A stretch of 64,000 nt of DNA from DASUBV01 sp036501025 (GCA_036501025.1 DASYBB010000168.1:56657-120656); one strand, 5' to 3'; shown: positions 1-9,027, counted from the stretch's first letter. Translations and numbers: made by a program. Notes: generated by a model not told the origin, from the letters alone.

Positions 1-136
1 GATATCCTGGCCTGACCGGCCCCTCTGCGCAGCGACGGCATAGCACGGCAATGTAACCGACTTTTAGCCGGTCAACACGGTGATATGGGCCGGAACCTGC
101 CGACCCGGGCACAACTAAGCGATCGGAGCAGCCACG

Positions 137-1276
137 GTGAGTCCGCGCCCGCGCCCGCCCCGGCACCTGGCTGACCTGGATGCCGCCGGCCGCCGCGCCG
201 CCGTCGCCGACCTGGGCCTGCCCGGCTTCCGGGCCGACCAGCTGTCCCGGCACTACTTCGCCCGGCTGACCGACGACCCGGACGAGATGACCGACCTGCC
301 CGCCGGCCTGCGCGCGGAGCTGGCCGGGGCGCTGCTGCCGACCCTGCTGACGCCGCAGCGCGAGCTGACCTGCGACCGCGGCATGACCCGCAAGACGCTG
401 TGGCGCGCCTTCGACGGCTCCTTCATCGAGTCGGTGCTGATGCGCTACCCGGACCGGGTCACCATGTGCGTCTCCTCGCAGGCGGGCTGCGGGATGGCCT
501 GCCCGTTCTGCGCGACCGGCCAGGCGGGCCTGACCCGGAACCTGTCGACCGGCGAGATCGTGGCGCAAGTTGTAGCCGGCGCGGGTGCCATGGCCCGCGG
601 CGAGGTGCCCGGCGGGCCGGGCCGGGTCTCCAACATCGTGTTCATGGGGATGGGCGAGCCGCTCGCGAACTACGCCAGCGTGCTGGGCGCGGTGCGCCGG
701 ATCACCGACCCGGCGCCCGACGGGCTGGGCATCTCCCAGCGGTCGGTCACCGTGTCGACCGTGGGCCTGGTCCCGGCCATCGAGCGGCTGACCGCCGAGC
801 GGCTGTCGGTCCGGCTGGCCGTCTCCCTGCACGCCCCCGATGACGAGCTGCGCGACGAGCTTGTCCCGGTCAACCGGCGCTGGAACGTGGCCCGGGTGCT
901 GGACGCGGCCTGGGCCTACGCCGACGCCACCGGGCGGCGGGTGTCCATCGAGTACGCCATGATCCGCGACGTGAACGACCAGGCCTGGCGGGCCGAGGCC
1001 CTGGCCGACCTGCTGTCCGGCCGGCTGGCGCACGTCAACCTGATCCCGCTCAACCCGACCCCCGGATCGCGCTGGACGGCCTCGGACCCGGAGGTGGCCC
1101 GCGAGTTCACCGACCGGATCGATGCCCGCGGCATCCCGGTGACCGTCCGCGATACCCGCGGCACCGAGATCGACGGCGCCTGCGGCCAGCTCGCCGCGAC
1201 CGGGCGGATCGCTGACCCGACGGAAACGGCCCCGGACGCCGGGGGCCGCCCGGCCCTCACCCTCGCGCCCGGGTAG
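137..1276 (+). CDS. rlmN: Dual-specificity 23S rRNA (A2503-C2) / tRNA (A37-C2) methyltransferase RlmN
   Basis: Radical-SAM enzyme that methylates C2 of A2503 in 23S rRNA and, in the characterised family members, A37 of some tRNAs. The radical-SAM cluster motif CGMACPFC puts cysteines at about residues 118, 122 and 125. The second catalytic Cys is near residue 349 in GTEIDGACGQL. The GMGEP SAM-contact motif lies between them. At 379 aa it is of normal family length with a short N-terminal helical domain. The GTG start has no clear Shine-Dalgarno sequence. It is followed 25 bp later by the acetyltransferase-like gene, which has its own -10 box. Confidence 0.96.
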   Translation: MSPRPRPPRHLADLDAAGRRAAVADLGLPGFRADQLSRHYFARLTDDPDEMTDLPAGLRAELAGALLPTLLTPQRELTCDRGMTRKTLWRAFDGSFIESVLMRYPDRVTMCVSSQAGCGMACPFCATGQAGLTRNLSTGEIVAQVVAGAGAMARGEVPGGPGRVSNIVFMGMGEPLANYASVLGAVRRITDPAPDGLGISQRSVTVSTVGLVPAIERLTAERLSVRLAVSLHAPDDELRDELVPVNRRWNVARVLDAAWAYADATGRRVSIEYAMIRDVNDQAWRAEALADLLSGRLAHVNLIPLNPTPGSRWTASDPEVAREFTDRIDARGIPVTVRDTRGTEIDGACGQLAATGRIADPTETAPDAGGRPALTLAPG

Positions 1277-1288
1277 CCGCCCGCGCGG

Positions 1289-1294
1289 TACCTT
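1289..1294 (+). promoter_or_regulatory. -10 box TACCTT of a likely leaderless promoter
   Basis: TACCTT lies 7 nt before the ATG at 1302, and no ribosome binding site is visible. This is the TANNNT-N6-8-start layout of actinobacterial leaderless transcripts, seen repeatedly in this window. Confidence 0.55.
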
Positions 1295-1301
1295 ATCGGG
1301 C

Positions 1302-1940
1302 ATGTCCCGAAGGCGTGCGCTGGCGGCCCGGCTGATCCGGGGCGCCTGGCGGTACGCCGAGCAGGCCGCGGCGATCACCGCCGACTCGGCCGACGGCCGC
1401 CGGTTCGCCGCCTTCGGGCCGCGGTCCCTGCTGGCCTTCCCGACCGGCGCGGTCTACGGCGAGCGCTGGATCATGATCGGCGACGCGACCATGCTGGCCG
1501 CCTACACGACCATCTGCGCGGGCATGGCCCCCGGCCATGACCTGGGCCCGGAGCCGGTGCTGCGGATCGGGGACCGGTGCGTGATCGGCCGGGGCAGCCA
1601 CATCATCGCCCACCACTCCATCGACATCGGCGACGACGTCTACACCGGCCCCTACGTCTACATCACCGACCAGAACCACAGCTACGCCGATCCCGACCAG
1701 CCCATCGGCGGGCAGTGGCCGGTCAACAGCGCCGTCCGCATCGGCGCGGGCTCCTGGCTCGGAACGGGAGCCATCATCCTGCCGGGCTCAACAATCGGGC
1801 GAAACGTGGTCGTTGCGGCCGGCGCCGTCGTCCGGGGCGAGGTCCCGGATCAGTGCGTCGTGGCCGGCATCCCGGCCCGGGTCGTCCGGCAGTACGTGGC
1901 CGGCTCGGGGTGGGAAGCGCGCCGGGCGCGGCGAGCCTGA
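1302..1940 (+). CDS. Acyltransferase with left-handed beta-helix (hexapeptide repeat)
   Basis: A 212-aa member of the LbetaH acyltransferase superfamily (maltose/galactoside O-acetyltransferase and sugar-acetyltransferase relatives). The middle and C-terminal parts carry [LIV]-G-x4 hexad repeats such as IGDDVYTG, IGAGSWLG and IGRNVVVAAGAVV. ITDQNHSY matches the region that holds the catalytic His in xenobiotic and sugar acetyltransferases. The fold is clear but the acceptor is unknown; cell-wall or exopolysaccharide sugars are plausible. The ATG start is supported by the -10 box 7 nt upstream. No sugar-pathway genes are adjacent. Confidence 0.85.
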   Translation: MSRRRALAARLIRGAWRYAEQAAAITADSADGRRFAAFGPRSLLAFPTGAVYGERWIMIGDATMLAAYTTICAGMAPGHDLGPEPVLRIGDRCVIGRGSHIIAHHSIDIGDDVYTGPYVYITDQNHSYADPDQPIGGQWPVNSAVRIGAGSWLGTGAIILPGSTIGRNVVVAAGAVVRGEVPDQCVVAGIPARVVRQYVAGSGWEARRARRA

Positions 1941-2166
1941 CGGGCCCGCCGCGCCTGCGCTACCTGGTTCATCTGGTCCTGCCGGCGTGCTGCGGCGAAG
2001 GATGAGACGAGTGCCGGATGCATGACTGCCTCCTCGTGCCGGCCGCTGGGCGCGGCTTGGCAATACTGAGGCTCGTCGTAAGGCAGCCAGGGCCGCATCG
2101 GGCAGATGCCTTACTTCTGCGTAGGGCCCCGGCTTAGGTGCCGTACGTTCCGGATGGGCGGGCGAA

Positions 2167-2172
2167 TACACT
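2167..2172 (+). promoter_or_regulatory. Candidate -10 box TACACT for typA
   Basis: TACACT lies about 55 nt before the typA ATG, giving a short leader that contains the Shine-Dalgarno GGAG at 2214-2217. The matching -35 is weak. The 286-bp gap 1941-2226 shows no other feature I can support. Confidence 0.35.
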
Positions 2173-2226
2173 GTAGGCAGGCCGTCGTCTGGGCGGCCTC
2201 CCCTGAAAATCCCGGAGCCTGTTCGC

Positions 2227-4095
2227 ATGCCTGCCTCTGCCCCCACGATCGCGACTCGCGATGACCTGCGTAACGTGGCCATCGTCGCGCACGTCGACCA
2301 CGGCAAGACCACGCTGGTGGACGCGATGCTCTGGCAGTCCGGCGCGTTCCGGGCCGGCTCGGCGGTCACCGACCGGGTGCTGGACTCCGGTGACCTGGAG
2401 CGGGAAAAGGGCATCACGATCCTGGCCAAGAACACCGCGGTCCAGCACGGCGGGCTGACCATCAACATCATCGACACGCCGGGCCACGCCGACTTCGGCG
2501 GCGAGGTGGAGCGCGGCCTGTCCATGGTGGACGGCGTGGTGCTCCTGGTCGACGCCAGCGAGGGGCCGCTGCCGCAGACCCGGTTCGTGCTGCGCAAGAC
2601 CCTGGAGGCGGGGCTGCCGGTCATCCTGGTCATCAACAAGGTGGACCGGCCCGACGCGCGGATCGCCGAGGTCGTCGACGCGTGCTACGAGCTGTTCATC
2701 GACCTGGACGCGAACGAGACGCAGATCGAGTTCCCCATCGTGTACGCCTCGGCGCGGGCCGGGCGGGCGTCGATGAACCGGCCGGAGGACGGCGGGCTGC
2801 CCGACTCCGAGAACCTCGAGCCGCTGTTCGAGGTGATCCGCAACTTCGTGCCGGCGCCGTCGTATGACCCGGCCGCGCCGATGCGGGCGCAGGTGACCAA
2901 CCTCGACGCGTCGTCCTACCTGGGCCGGATCGCGCTGTGCCGGGTGTTCAGCGGCGAGGTCGCCAAGGGCCAGCAGGCGGCCTGGTGCCGCCGCGACGGC
3001 ACGATCCAGCGGGTGAAGATCACCGAGCTGTTCCTGACCGAGGCGCTGGAGCGGGTGCCGACGGCCAAGGCCGGGCCGGGCGACATCATCGCCGTGGCCG
3101 GCATTGCCGACATCATGATCGGGGAGACGCTGGCCGACCCGGACGACCCGCGGCCGCTGCCGCTGATCACCGTGGACGAGCCCGCCATCTCGATGACGCT
3201 CGGCGTGAACAACTCCCCGCTGGTCGGCCAGGTCAAGGGCTCGAAGGTGACGGCCCGGATGGTCAAGGACCGGCTGGACCGCGAGCTGGTCGGCAACGTG
3301 TCCCTGATGGTGCTGGCCACCGAGCGGCCCGACACCTGGGAGGTCCAGGGCCGCGGCGAGCTGGCCCTGGCCGTCCTGGTCGAGACCATGCGGCGCGAGG
3401 GCTACGAGCTCACCGTGGGGCGGCCGAACGTGGTCACCCGCGAGATCGGCGGCCGCCTGCACGAGCCCGTGGAGCGGCTGACGGTCGACTGCCCGGATGA
3501 GTACCTGGGCACGGTCACCTCGCTGCTGGCCGTGCGCAAGGGCCGGATGGAGAACATGACCAACCACGGCACGGGGTGGATCCGGCTGGACTTCACCGTG
3601 CCGTCGCGGGGGCTGATCGGCTTCCGGACCCAGTTCCTCACCGAGACGCGCGGCACCGGGATCATGCACCACGTGTTCGAGGGCTTCGAGCCCTGGTTCG
3701 GGCCGATGCGGATGCGCGCGAGCGGGTCGCTGGTCGCCGACCGGACCGGCGTGGCCACCGCGTATGCGATGTTCGCGCTGCAGGAGCGCGGCTCGCTGTT
3801 CGTCCAGCCGGGCGAGGCGGTCTACGAGGGCATGATCGTGGGGGAGAACTCGCGCTCCGACGACATGGACGTGAACATCGCCAAGGAGAAGAAGCTCACC
3901 AACGTCCGGCAGTCCACCGGCGAGGAGCTGGAGCGGCTCATCCCGCCGCGCCAGCTGAGCCTGGAGCAGGCCCTGGAGTTCTGCGGCGACGACGAGTGCT
4001 GTGAGGTCACCCCGGTCGCCGTGCGGCTGCGCAAGACGGTGCTGGACGCCAAGGAGCGCGGCCGGTCCCGCCGCACCGGCGCTCGCTCAGACTGA
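2227..4095 (+). CDS. typA: Ribosome-associated translational GTPase TypA/BipA
   Basis: EF-G-like GTPase that acts on the ribosome, with roles in 50S assembly and stress or cold responses in characterised bacteria. The N-terminal G domain shows AHVDHGKTTL (P-loop), the switch-I region, DTPGHADFGGEV (G3) and NKVD (G4). Domain II, an EF-G-type domain III/V and the BipA-specific C-terminal domain follow. At 622 aa it is of normal length. The ATG has GGAG 9 nt upstream. The last codons overlap the 3' end of the convergent uppP gene by 9 bp, so the two genes share their terminal sequence. Confidence 0.96.
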   Translation: MPASAPTIATRDDLRNVAIVAHVDHGKTTLVDAMLWQSGAFRAGSAVTDRVLDSGDLEREKGITILAKNTAVQHGGLTINIIDTPGHADFGGEVERGLSMVDGVVLLVDASEGPLPQTRFVLRKTLEAGLPVILVINKVDRPDARIAEVVDACYELFIDLDANETQIEFPIVYASARAGRASMNRPEDGGLPDSENLEPLFEVIRNFVPAPSYDPAAPMRAQVTNLDASSYLGRIALCRVFSGEVAKGQQAAWCRRDGTIQRVKITELFLTEALERVPTAKAGPGDIIAVAGIADIMIGETLADPDDPRPLPLITVDEPAISMTLGVNNSPLVGQVKGSKVTARMVKDRLDRELVGNVSLMVLATERPDTWEVQGRGELALAVLVETMRREGYELTVGRPNVVTREIGGRLHEPVERLTVDCPDEYLGTVTSLLAVRKGRMENMTNHGTGWIRLDFTVPSRGLIGFRTQFLTETRGTGIMHHVFEGFEPWFGPMRMRASGSLVADRTGVATAYAMFALQERGSLFVQPGEAVYEGMIVGENSRSDDMDVNIAKEKKLTNVRQSTGEELERLIPPRQLSLEQALEFCGDDECCEVTPVAVRLRKTVLDAKERGRSRRTGARSD

Positions 4096-5061
4096 CAGGT
4101 AGACCACGCTGAACAGGCCGAAGATCACGCAGTAGACCGCGAACGGGGTCAGCGAGCGGGTCTGGAAGTACCGGGTCAGGAAGCGCACCGACACGTAGGC
4201 GCCGAGCCCGGCCAGCACGCTGCCGACCAGGATCTGGCCGTGGATGCCGTGGCCCAGCGGGCCGGTCAGCTTGGGCAGCTCCAGCAGCCCGGCGGCCAGG
4301 ATGACCGGGGTGGCCAGCAGGAACGCGAACCGGGCGGCGTCCTCGCGGGCCAGCCCGCCGAACAGGCCGGCCACCATGGCGATGCCGTCCCGGCTGATCC
4401 CGGCCAGCAGGGCCAGGATCTGGACCGTGCCGATCAGGGCCGCCTGCGCGTAGCCCATCTCGGCCAGCCGCTGGTCGGCCCGGATGGCGACCGACAGCTC
4501 CTGCTGGCGCACCGCGCGCTGCCCCGAGGCGTGCGCCGCCCCGGCGCGGACGGGCTGGCCGCCGGCGGCCTGGGCCTCCAGGTCGCGGTCGGCCTGGCGG
4601 CCCTTCTGCGGGCGGAAGCGCTCCCCGGCGAACAAGATCGCGCCGTTCACGATCAGGAACACCCCGGCCAGGACGGGCTTGGCGAACAGCACCCGGGTCT
4701 CGTGGTCGGCGACCAGGCCGACCAGGCCGACCGGGATGGTGGCCAGGATGATCATCCAGGCCAGCCGCTCGTCCGCGGACTCCGCCCGCCGGTGCGCGAT
4801 GGACGAGAAGAAGGCGCCGATGATGCGCAGCCAGTCCCGCCAGAAGTAGACGAGCATCCCGATCGCGGTGGCGACGTGCAGGCCGACCACGAAGGCCAGG
4901 TAGGGCGAGGACGGCGCGGCGGCGTCCAGGTCCGTGGCCCAGCTGCCGCCGACCAGGGCCGGGATGAGCACGCTGTGGCCGAGGCTCGACACCGGGAACA
5001 GCTCGGTCACGCCCTGGATGAGCCCGATGATGGCAGCCTCGGGGTACGTCATATGGGACAT
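4087..5061 (-). CDS. uppP: Undecaprenyl-diphosphate phosphatase (UppP/BacA family), variant
   Basis: Integral membrane enzyme of the BacA family that recycles undecaprenyl diphosphate to the monophosphate carrier for peptidoglycan synthesis. Residues 13-30 hold the first conserved motif, GLIQGVTELFPVSSLGHS, which retains the Glu and His. The second motif reads GISRDGIAM instead of the usual PGxSRSGxT, but keeps the Arg. At 324 aa it is longer than the usual 265-290. The extra length is a polar, Ala/Gln-rich insert at roughly residues 150-205 between membrane segments. It is convergent with typA and overlaps it by 9 bp. Activity is likely, but the motif change deserves a test. Confidence 0.88.
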   Translation of the reverse strand: MSHMTYPEAAIIGLIQGVTELFPVSSLGHSVLIPALVGGSWATDLDAAAPSSPYLAFVVGLHVATAIGMLVYFWRDWLRIIGAFFSSIAHRRAESADERLAWMIILATIPVGLVGLVADHETRVLFAKPVLAGVFLIVNGAILFAGERFRPQKGRQADRDLEAQAAGGQPVRAGAAHASGQRAVRQQELSVAIRADQRLAEMGYAQAALIGTVQILALLAGISRDGIAMVAGLFGGLAREDAARFAFLLATPVILAAGLLELPKLTGPLGHGIHGQILVGSVLAGLGAYVSVRFLTRYFQTRSLTPFAVYCVIFGLFSVVYLSV

Positions 5062-5179
5062 GGAAGCCTTTCGGTCAGCACGCGGCGCAGCCTGCAGACT
5101 AGCCAGGTGTGCTGCCCGGGGGGTAACCGGCCCGGTTACGGTCGCGATCCGGTTACGGTCGCGCGCCGGGCGGCCGGGC

Positions 5180-5668
5180 TCACAGGCCCAGGTAGACGGT
5201 CGCGACGACCAGCAGGGCCAGCACGGCGCCCGCGACCGCGAGCCGGATGCGCCGCTCCCGGGCCGGGCCGCTGCGGGCCAGGGTGACGCAGGCCACGACG
5301 GCCAGCACCGGGATGGCGATGGTCGGGACCATGATCCCGGCGATCAGCGCCGCGATCACCAGCGGGGTCATGGACGTCCGGGGCGGCAGCCGCAGCCGGG
5401 CGGGCGGGACGGCGCCCTGCGTCGGGACCGGGGCGGGGGCGAGCGGGCCGGCCGCCGGGGCCAGGGTCCCGAACGGGCCGACCGGCAGGTCGGCGACCAG
5501 GGCGCCGAGGTCATCGTAGGTGCGGGAGGCGTGGGCCAGCCCGACCCGGTCGGTGTACTCCTCCTGATCCAGCCGGCCCTCGGCGAACGCGGCCTTGAGC
5601 ACGTCGATCGCGCGTTCGCGGTCAGCCTGCGAGGCCCGCAGGTGGCCATGGCCCGGCGGCGGAATCAT
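5180..5668 (-). CDS. DUF1707 domain membrane protein (first of three paralogues)
   Basis: A 162-aa protein with an N-terminal DUF1707 (SHOCT-like) helical domain, residues about 10-68. It includes RASQADRERAIDVLKAAF and the EGRLDQEEYTDRV core, followed by DLPVGPFG. A Pro/Ala linker and two hydrophobic segments near residues 115-158 follow. No enzymatic motif is visible, and DUF1707 proteins of actinobacteria are mostly uncharacterised. It is the last of three tandem paralogues on the minus strand, 13 bp after the next one, and they probably form one transcription unit. Confidence 0.85.
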   Translation of the reverse strand: MIPPPGHGHLRASQADRERAIDVLKAAFAEGRLDQEEYTDRVGLAHASRTYDDLGALVADLPVGPFGTLAPAAGPLAPAPVPTQGAVPPARLRLPPRTSMTPLVIAALIAGIMVPTIAIPVLAVVACVTLARSGPARERRIRLAVAGAVLALLVVATVYLGL

Positions 5669-5681
5669 CGGCGGGGTCCGC

Positions 5682-6275
5682 TCATCTCATGAAGAAGATG
5701 CCGAAGACCGGGCCGAAGGTACCGAGCATAGCCAGGCTGATACCCGCTACCGCCATGCCGACACCGCGCTGGCCGGCCGTGCTGATCCGGGCCAGGGCCG
5801 CGACGCCCAGGATGATGGCCGGGAACAGCGTCACCGGGAGGACCGGGAACAGCAGCGTGGCCAGGCCGAAGAACAGTGACGCGATGGCCAGCTGGCTGAC
5901 CGGCTTGCTCCCCGTCTCCGCCGCCGGCGCCACCGGGGCGGCGGGCTGGCCGGCCGTGGCCGGGATCGCGGGCAGCCCCGGCCCGGCGGACGGGAACAGC
6001 ACCCCGAGCGGGCCGACCGGCAGGTCGGCGGTCAGCGCGGCCAGCTCGGCGTACGTGCGCGAGGCCTGCACCTGCCCGACCCGCTCGCTGTACTCGTCCT
6101 GGTCCAGGCGGCCCTCGGCGAAGGCGGCCTTGAGGACATCGGCCGCGCGCTCCCGGTCGGCGGTGGAACACCGCAGCTGGCCGGGGCCAAGCGGGGGCAT
6201 CTCCGGTCCCATGGTCATCGGAAAGCTGGTCCAGGCATCTGACCCTCCCGTGCTCGCCTTGTCAGCGTAACTCAT
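5682..6275 (-). CDS. DUF1707/DUF4190-type membrane protein (second paralogue)
   Basis: A 197-aa protein built like its neighbours. The DUF1707 domain covers about residues 35-100 (CSTADRERAADVLKAAFAEG, then DQDEYSERV). A Pro/Ala linker follows, then two hydrophobic segments (residues about 130-155 and 165-195) resembling DUF4190. The ATG at 6275 was chosen, but a start about 20 residues further in, at the MTMGPEMPP region, is possible. The two-helix C-terminal domain suggests a small membrane protein exposing DUF1707 to the cytoplasm. The function is unknown. Confidence 0.85.
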   Translation of the reverse strand: MSYADKASTGGSDAWTSFPMTMGPEMPPLGPGQLRCSTADRERAADVLKAAFAEGRLDQDEYSERVGQVQASRTYAELAALTADLPVGPLGVLFPSAGPGLPAIPATAGQPAAPVAPAAETGSKPVSQLAIASLFFGLATLLFPVLPVTLFPAIILGVAALARISTAGQRGVGMAVAGISLAMLGTFGPVFGIFFMR

Positions 6276-6316
6276 GAGTCCCGCGAGGCCGAGGCCGCTT
6301 CCTGGTTACCTCGCTG

Positions 6317-7072
6317 TCATGCGCCGGCCAGCGCGGCCGCGATGAACACGATGAAGAACAGCGTGCCGAGGGTCCCGAGCGCGATGCCCGCGACCGCGAA
6401 ATTCTGGCCCAGCTTGCCGGTCTGCCGGATCCGGACCAGGGCCGTGATGCCCAGGCCGACCGCGGCGACCGCGGCCGGCGGGAACGTCACGGCGGCCAGC
6501 GCCACGGCCAGCGAGGTGACCGCGAGCGGGTCCCGCTGCCGCGGCACGGCCAGGGGCGGCCGGGGATAATGCGCGCCGACGGGCGCGTAGGCGGGCCCCC
6601 AGACGGGGGCATAGCCCGACGAGAGCGGGTAAAACGGGGTCGGCGGGTACGGGCCGCCGTGCGGGTAGGGCGGGTAGTAGGGCGGATGCCCGGCGGCCGG
6701 CGACTGGGCCAGGGCGGCCGGATAGCCCCGGTAGGGCACGGCGGGCGGGTAAGCCGGGTAGGCCAGCGTCGGCGCGCGGCCGGGGTAGGCCGGGGCCGGG
6801 TAGGCCGGGGCCGGGTAGGCCGGGGCCGGGTAGGCCGGGCCGGGGTAGACCGGGCCGGGCGGCGGCGGCAGGCTGCCGAACGGGCCGATCGGCAGGTCGT
6901 GCGTCAGCGCGGCGAGCTCGCCGTACGTCTTTGACACCTGGACCTGGCCGACCCGGTCGGCGTACTCGTCCTGGGTGAGGCGGCCCTCGGTGAACGCGGC
7001 CTTGAGCACGTCGACGGCCCGCTCGCGCTCGGCATCGGATGCCCGCATGTGCCCGAAACCCGGATGAGTCAT
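6317..7072 (-). CDS. DUF1707/DUF4190-type membrane protein with PAYPA repeats (third paralogue)
   Basis: A 251-aa protein. The N-terminal DUF1707 domain (residues about 8-70, RASDAERERAVDVLKAAFTE) is followed by a long Pro/Tyr/Ala-rich linker with near-perfect PAYPA repeats (residues about 76-100) and further PxY-rich sequence. A two-helix membrane domain lies at residues about 185-250. The ATG has GGGAGG upstream. It is the first gene of the tandem DUF1707 cluster. The linker resembles extended proline-tyrosine tails used as flexible or multivalent interaction segments, but that role is inference. Confidence 0.85.
   Translation of the reverse strand: MTHPGFGHMRASDAERERAVDVLKAAFTEGRLTQDEYADRVGQVQVSKTYGELAALTHDLPIGPFGSLPPPPGPVYPGPAYPAPAYPAPAYPAPAYPGRAPTLAYPAYPPAVPYRGYPAALAQSPAAGHPPYYPPYPHGGPYPPTPFYPLSSGYAPVWGPAYAPVGAHYPRPPLAVPRQRDPLAVTSLAVALAAVTFPPAAVAAVGLGITALVRIRQTGKLGQNFAVAGIALGTLGTLFFIVFIAAALAGA
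6779..6852 (-). repeat. In-frame 15-bp tandem repeat coding PAYPA
   Basis: About four to five copies of a 15-bp GGCCGGGGCCGGGTA-like unit on the plus strand. They encode repeated Pro-Ala-Tyr-Pro-Ala in the minus-strand DUF1707 protein. The first and last copies are degenerate. Copy number may vary between strains. Confidence 0.8.
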
Positions 7073-7191
7073 CGGCGGCCTCCCGTGATCGCAAGGCCAG
7101 GCTATCCGATATGCCTGCCTTACCCGGTCGCGTCACCTGGACCTGCTCGCGTGCTCACCTCCGCGCCATCTGCCGGGGTCACAATGCGGGA

Positions 7192-9027
7192 ATGAGGGCT
7201 GATTACGGCAGCTGGCACGGGCATGTGATCGTCTGCGGCCTGCACGGGGTGGGGCTGCTCATCGTGGAGGAGCTCAGCCTGTCCGGGGTGCCGGCGGTGG
7301 TCGTCGACGACGACCCGGACCCGCGGCTGGCCCGGACGCTGCGCGGCTGGGGGGTGCCGCACGTCGCCGGCAGCCCGCGCGGCGCCGACGCGCTGACCCG
7401 GGCCGGGCTGGCCGGGGCGGCCGCCGTCATCTGCGCGCTCGAGGACGACCTGCACACGCTCGAGGTCGCCATGCTGACCCGGGAGCTCCGGGCCGGGGTC
7501 CGGGTGATCGTCCAGCTCGACAACCCGGCGGTGGGCCGGGCGCTGCAGGGGATCGGCATCTCGGTCCTGGACGTCGCCGGGCTGTCGGCCCCCTCGATCG
7601 CGCAGGCGTGCCTGCAGGCGCCCCAGGAGATCGTGCTGGCCGGGCACGGATTCTGCGCCGGCCGGGCCAGCGCGCCGCGGGCGGCCACGCTGCGCGAGCT
7701 GTACGGCGTGCTGACGCCGGTCGCGGTCCGGGCCCGCGGCGACGGCGACGTCGTGATCTGCCCCGGCCGGGACCACGCGGTCGCGGCGGGCGACGACGTC
7801 ACCCTGTTCGGAACCGCCGACGAGCTGCGGGCCGCGGGCGTGACCGGCCGCCGCGCCGGGCCCGGCCCGGCCCGCGGCGGCCGCCGGGCGGGGCTGCCCC
7901 GGCAGCTGGTCATGTCCGTCGTGCAGGCCGCCGACCGGCGCCTGGCGGTGGCCCTGGCCGCTCTGTTCGCCGTGCTGGTCGGGTCGACGGCGGTGCTGCG
8001 GCTGACTTATCACCTGCCGGGCGCGAGCCGCTTCCCGGTGCTGGACGCGGTGTACTTCTCGGTGGAGACGATCACCACCGTCGGGTACGGCGACTTCACC
8101 TTCCGGCACCAGGATCCGTGGCTGATGGCCGGCGCCATCGTGCTGATGCTCCTCGGCGCGCTGTTCGTCGCGGTGTTCTTCGCGCTGCTGACCAACGTCC
8201 TGGTGAGCCGTCGCATCGAGGAGTCGCTCGGCCGGCGGCGGATCACCGGCCGGTCCGGGCATGTCCTGGTCATCGGCCTGGGCAGCGTCGGCCTGCGGGT
8301 CGTCCAGCGGCTGGCGGCCGCGGGGGCCGACGCGGTCGTGGTGGAGAAGAGCGAGGACAACCGGCACCTGCAGCAGGTCCGCGCGCTCGGCGTGCCGGTG
8401 GTGATCGCCGACGCCACGCAGCGGGAGGTGCTGGAGTCGGCCAGCCTGTCCGGTGCGGCCGCGGTCGCCGTCCTGACCAGCGACGACCTGGCCAACCTGG
8501 AGACCGGCCTGGCGGTCCGGGACCAGCTCGGGCCGCGGTTCGCGGCCACCCCGGTCGTGCTGCGCATCTTCGACCCGCGGCTGGCCCAGTCGGTCCGTGT
8601 TCAGTTCGGGTTCGAGTTGGTCCGGTCCACGGCCGCCCTGGCCGCGCCGTGGTTCGTCGGCGCGGCGCTCGGCCTGGAGGTGCTCAGCACCTTCTACGCG
8701 GGCGCGGAGCCGCTGCTCGTGGCCCGCTTCACGGTCACCCCCGACGGCGGCCTGGCCGGCCTGGCCATGCGCGACCTGGCCGCCCGCACCCGCGTGCTGG
8801 CCCTCAGCCGGACCAGCGGGGACGGATCACTGGAGTACCCGCCCCGCCGCGGCACCCGGTTCCGGGCCGGCGACCGCGCCTACGTGATCGGCCCGTATTC
8901 CGAGCTGCTCTCGGTCCTGCGCCGCGACCGGCCCGCCCCGGGGGGCGCCGAAGCGGCCGGGCCGGCGGCGGGGGTATCCCGGCCGGCCGACCTCGGCAAG
9001 CCGGGGCCGGGAATGGTCGGCGAGTGA
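7192..9027 (+). CDS. Two-TM potassium channel/transporter flanked by two RCK (TrkA) modules
   Basis: A 611-aa protein with an unusual order. Residues about 8-225 form a complete RCK module: Rossmann TrkA_N beginning GHVIVCGLHGVG, then a TrkA_C-like part. TM1 (about 245-270), the pore helix and selectivity filter TTVGYGDF (about 293-300) and TM2 (about 312-340) follow. A second RCK module occupies residues 355 to the end (GHVLVIGLGSVGLR onward). It should conduct K+ and be gated by nucleotide or ion binding to the RCK domains. ATG 7192 was chosen because the N-terminal Rossmann strand begins a few residues later, and any upstream start would overlap the divergent DUF1707 gene. Confidence 0.88.
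   Translation: MRADYGSWHGHVIVCGLHGVGLLIVEELSLSGVPAVVVDDDPDPRLARTLRGWGVPHVAGSPRGADALTRAGLAGAAAVICALEDDLHTLEVAMLTRELRAGVRVIVQLDNPAVGRALQGIGISVLDVAGLSAPSIAQACLQAPQEIVLAGHGFCAGRASAPRAATLRELYGVLTPVAVRARGDGDVVICPGRDHAVAAGDDVTLFGTADELRAAGVTGRRAGPGPARGGRRAGLPRQLVMSVVQAADRRLAVALAALFAVLVGSTAVLRLTYHLPGASRFPVLDAVYFSVETITTVGYGDFTFRHQDPWLMAGAIVLMLLGALFVAVFFALLTNVLVSRRIEESLGRRRITGRSGHVLVIGLGSVGLRVVQRLAAAGADAVVVEKSEDNRHLQQVRALGVPVVIADATQREVLESASLSGAAAVAVLTSDDLANLETGLAVRDQLGPRFAATPVVLRIFDPRLAQSVRVQFGFELVRSTAALAAPWFVGAALGLEVLSTFYAGAEPLLVARFTVTPDGGLAGLAMRDLAARTRVLALSRTSGDGSLEYPPRRGTRFRAGDRAYVIGPYSELLSVLRRDRPAPGGAEAAGPAAGVSRPADLGKPGPGMVGE

Noticed and set aside
2184..2226. Riboswitch upstream of typA
   Set aside because: No conserved riboswitch core seen; only a short leader with a ribosome binding site.
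1788..2639. Minus-strand frame over the acetyltransferase end and the typA 5' region
   Set aside because: Overlaps real genes on the other strand and has no motif or ribosome binding site.
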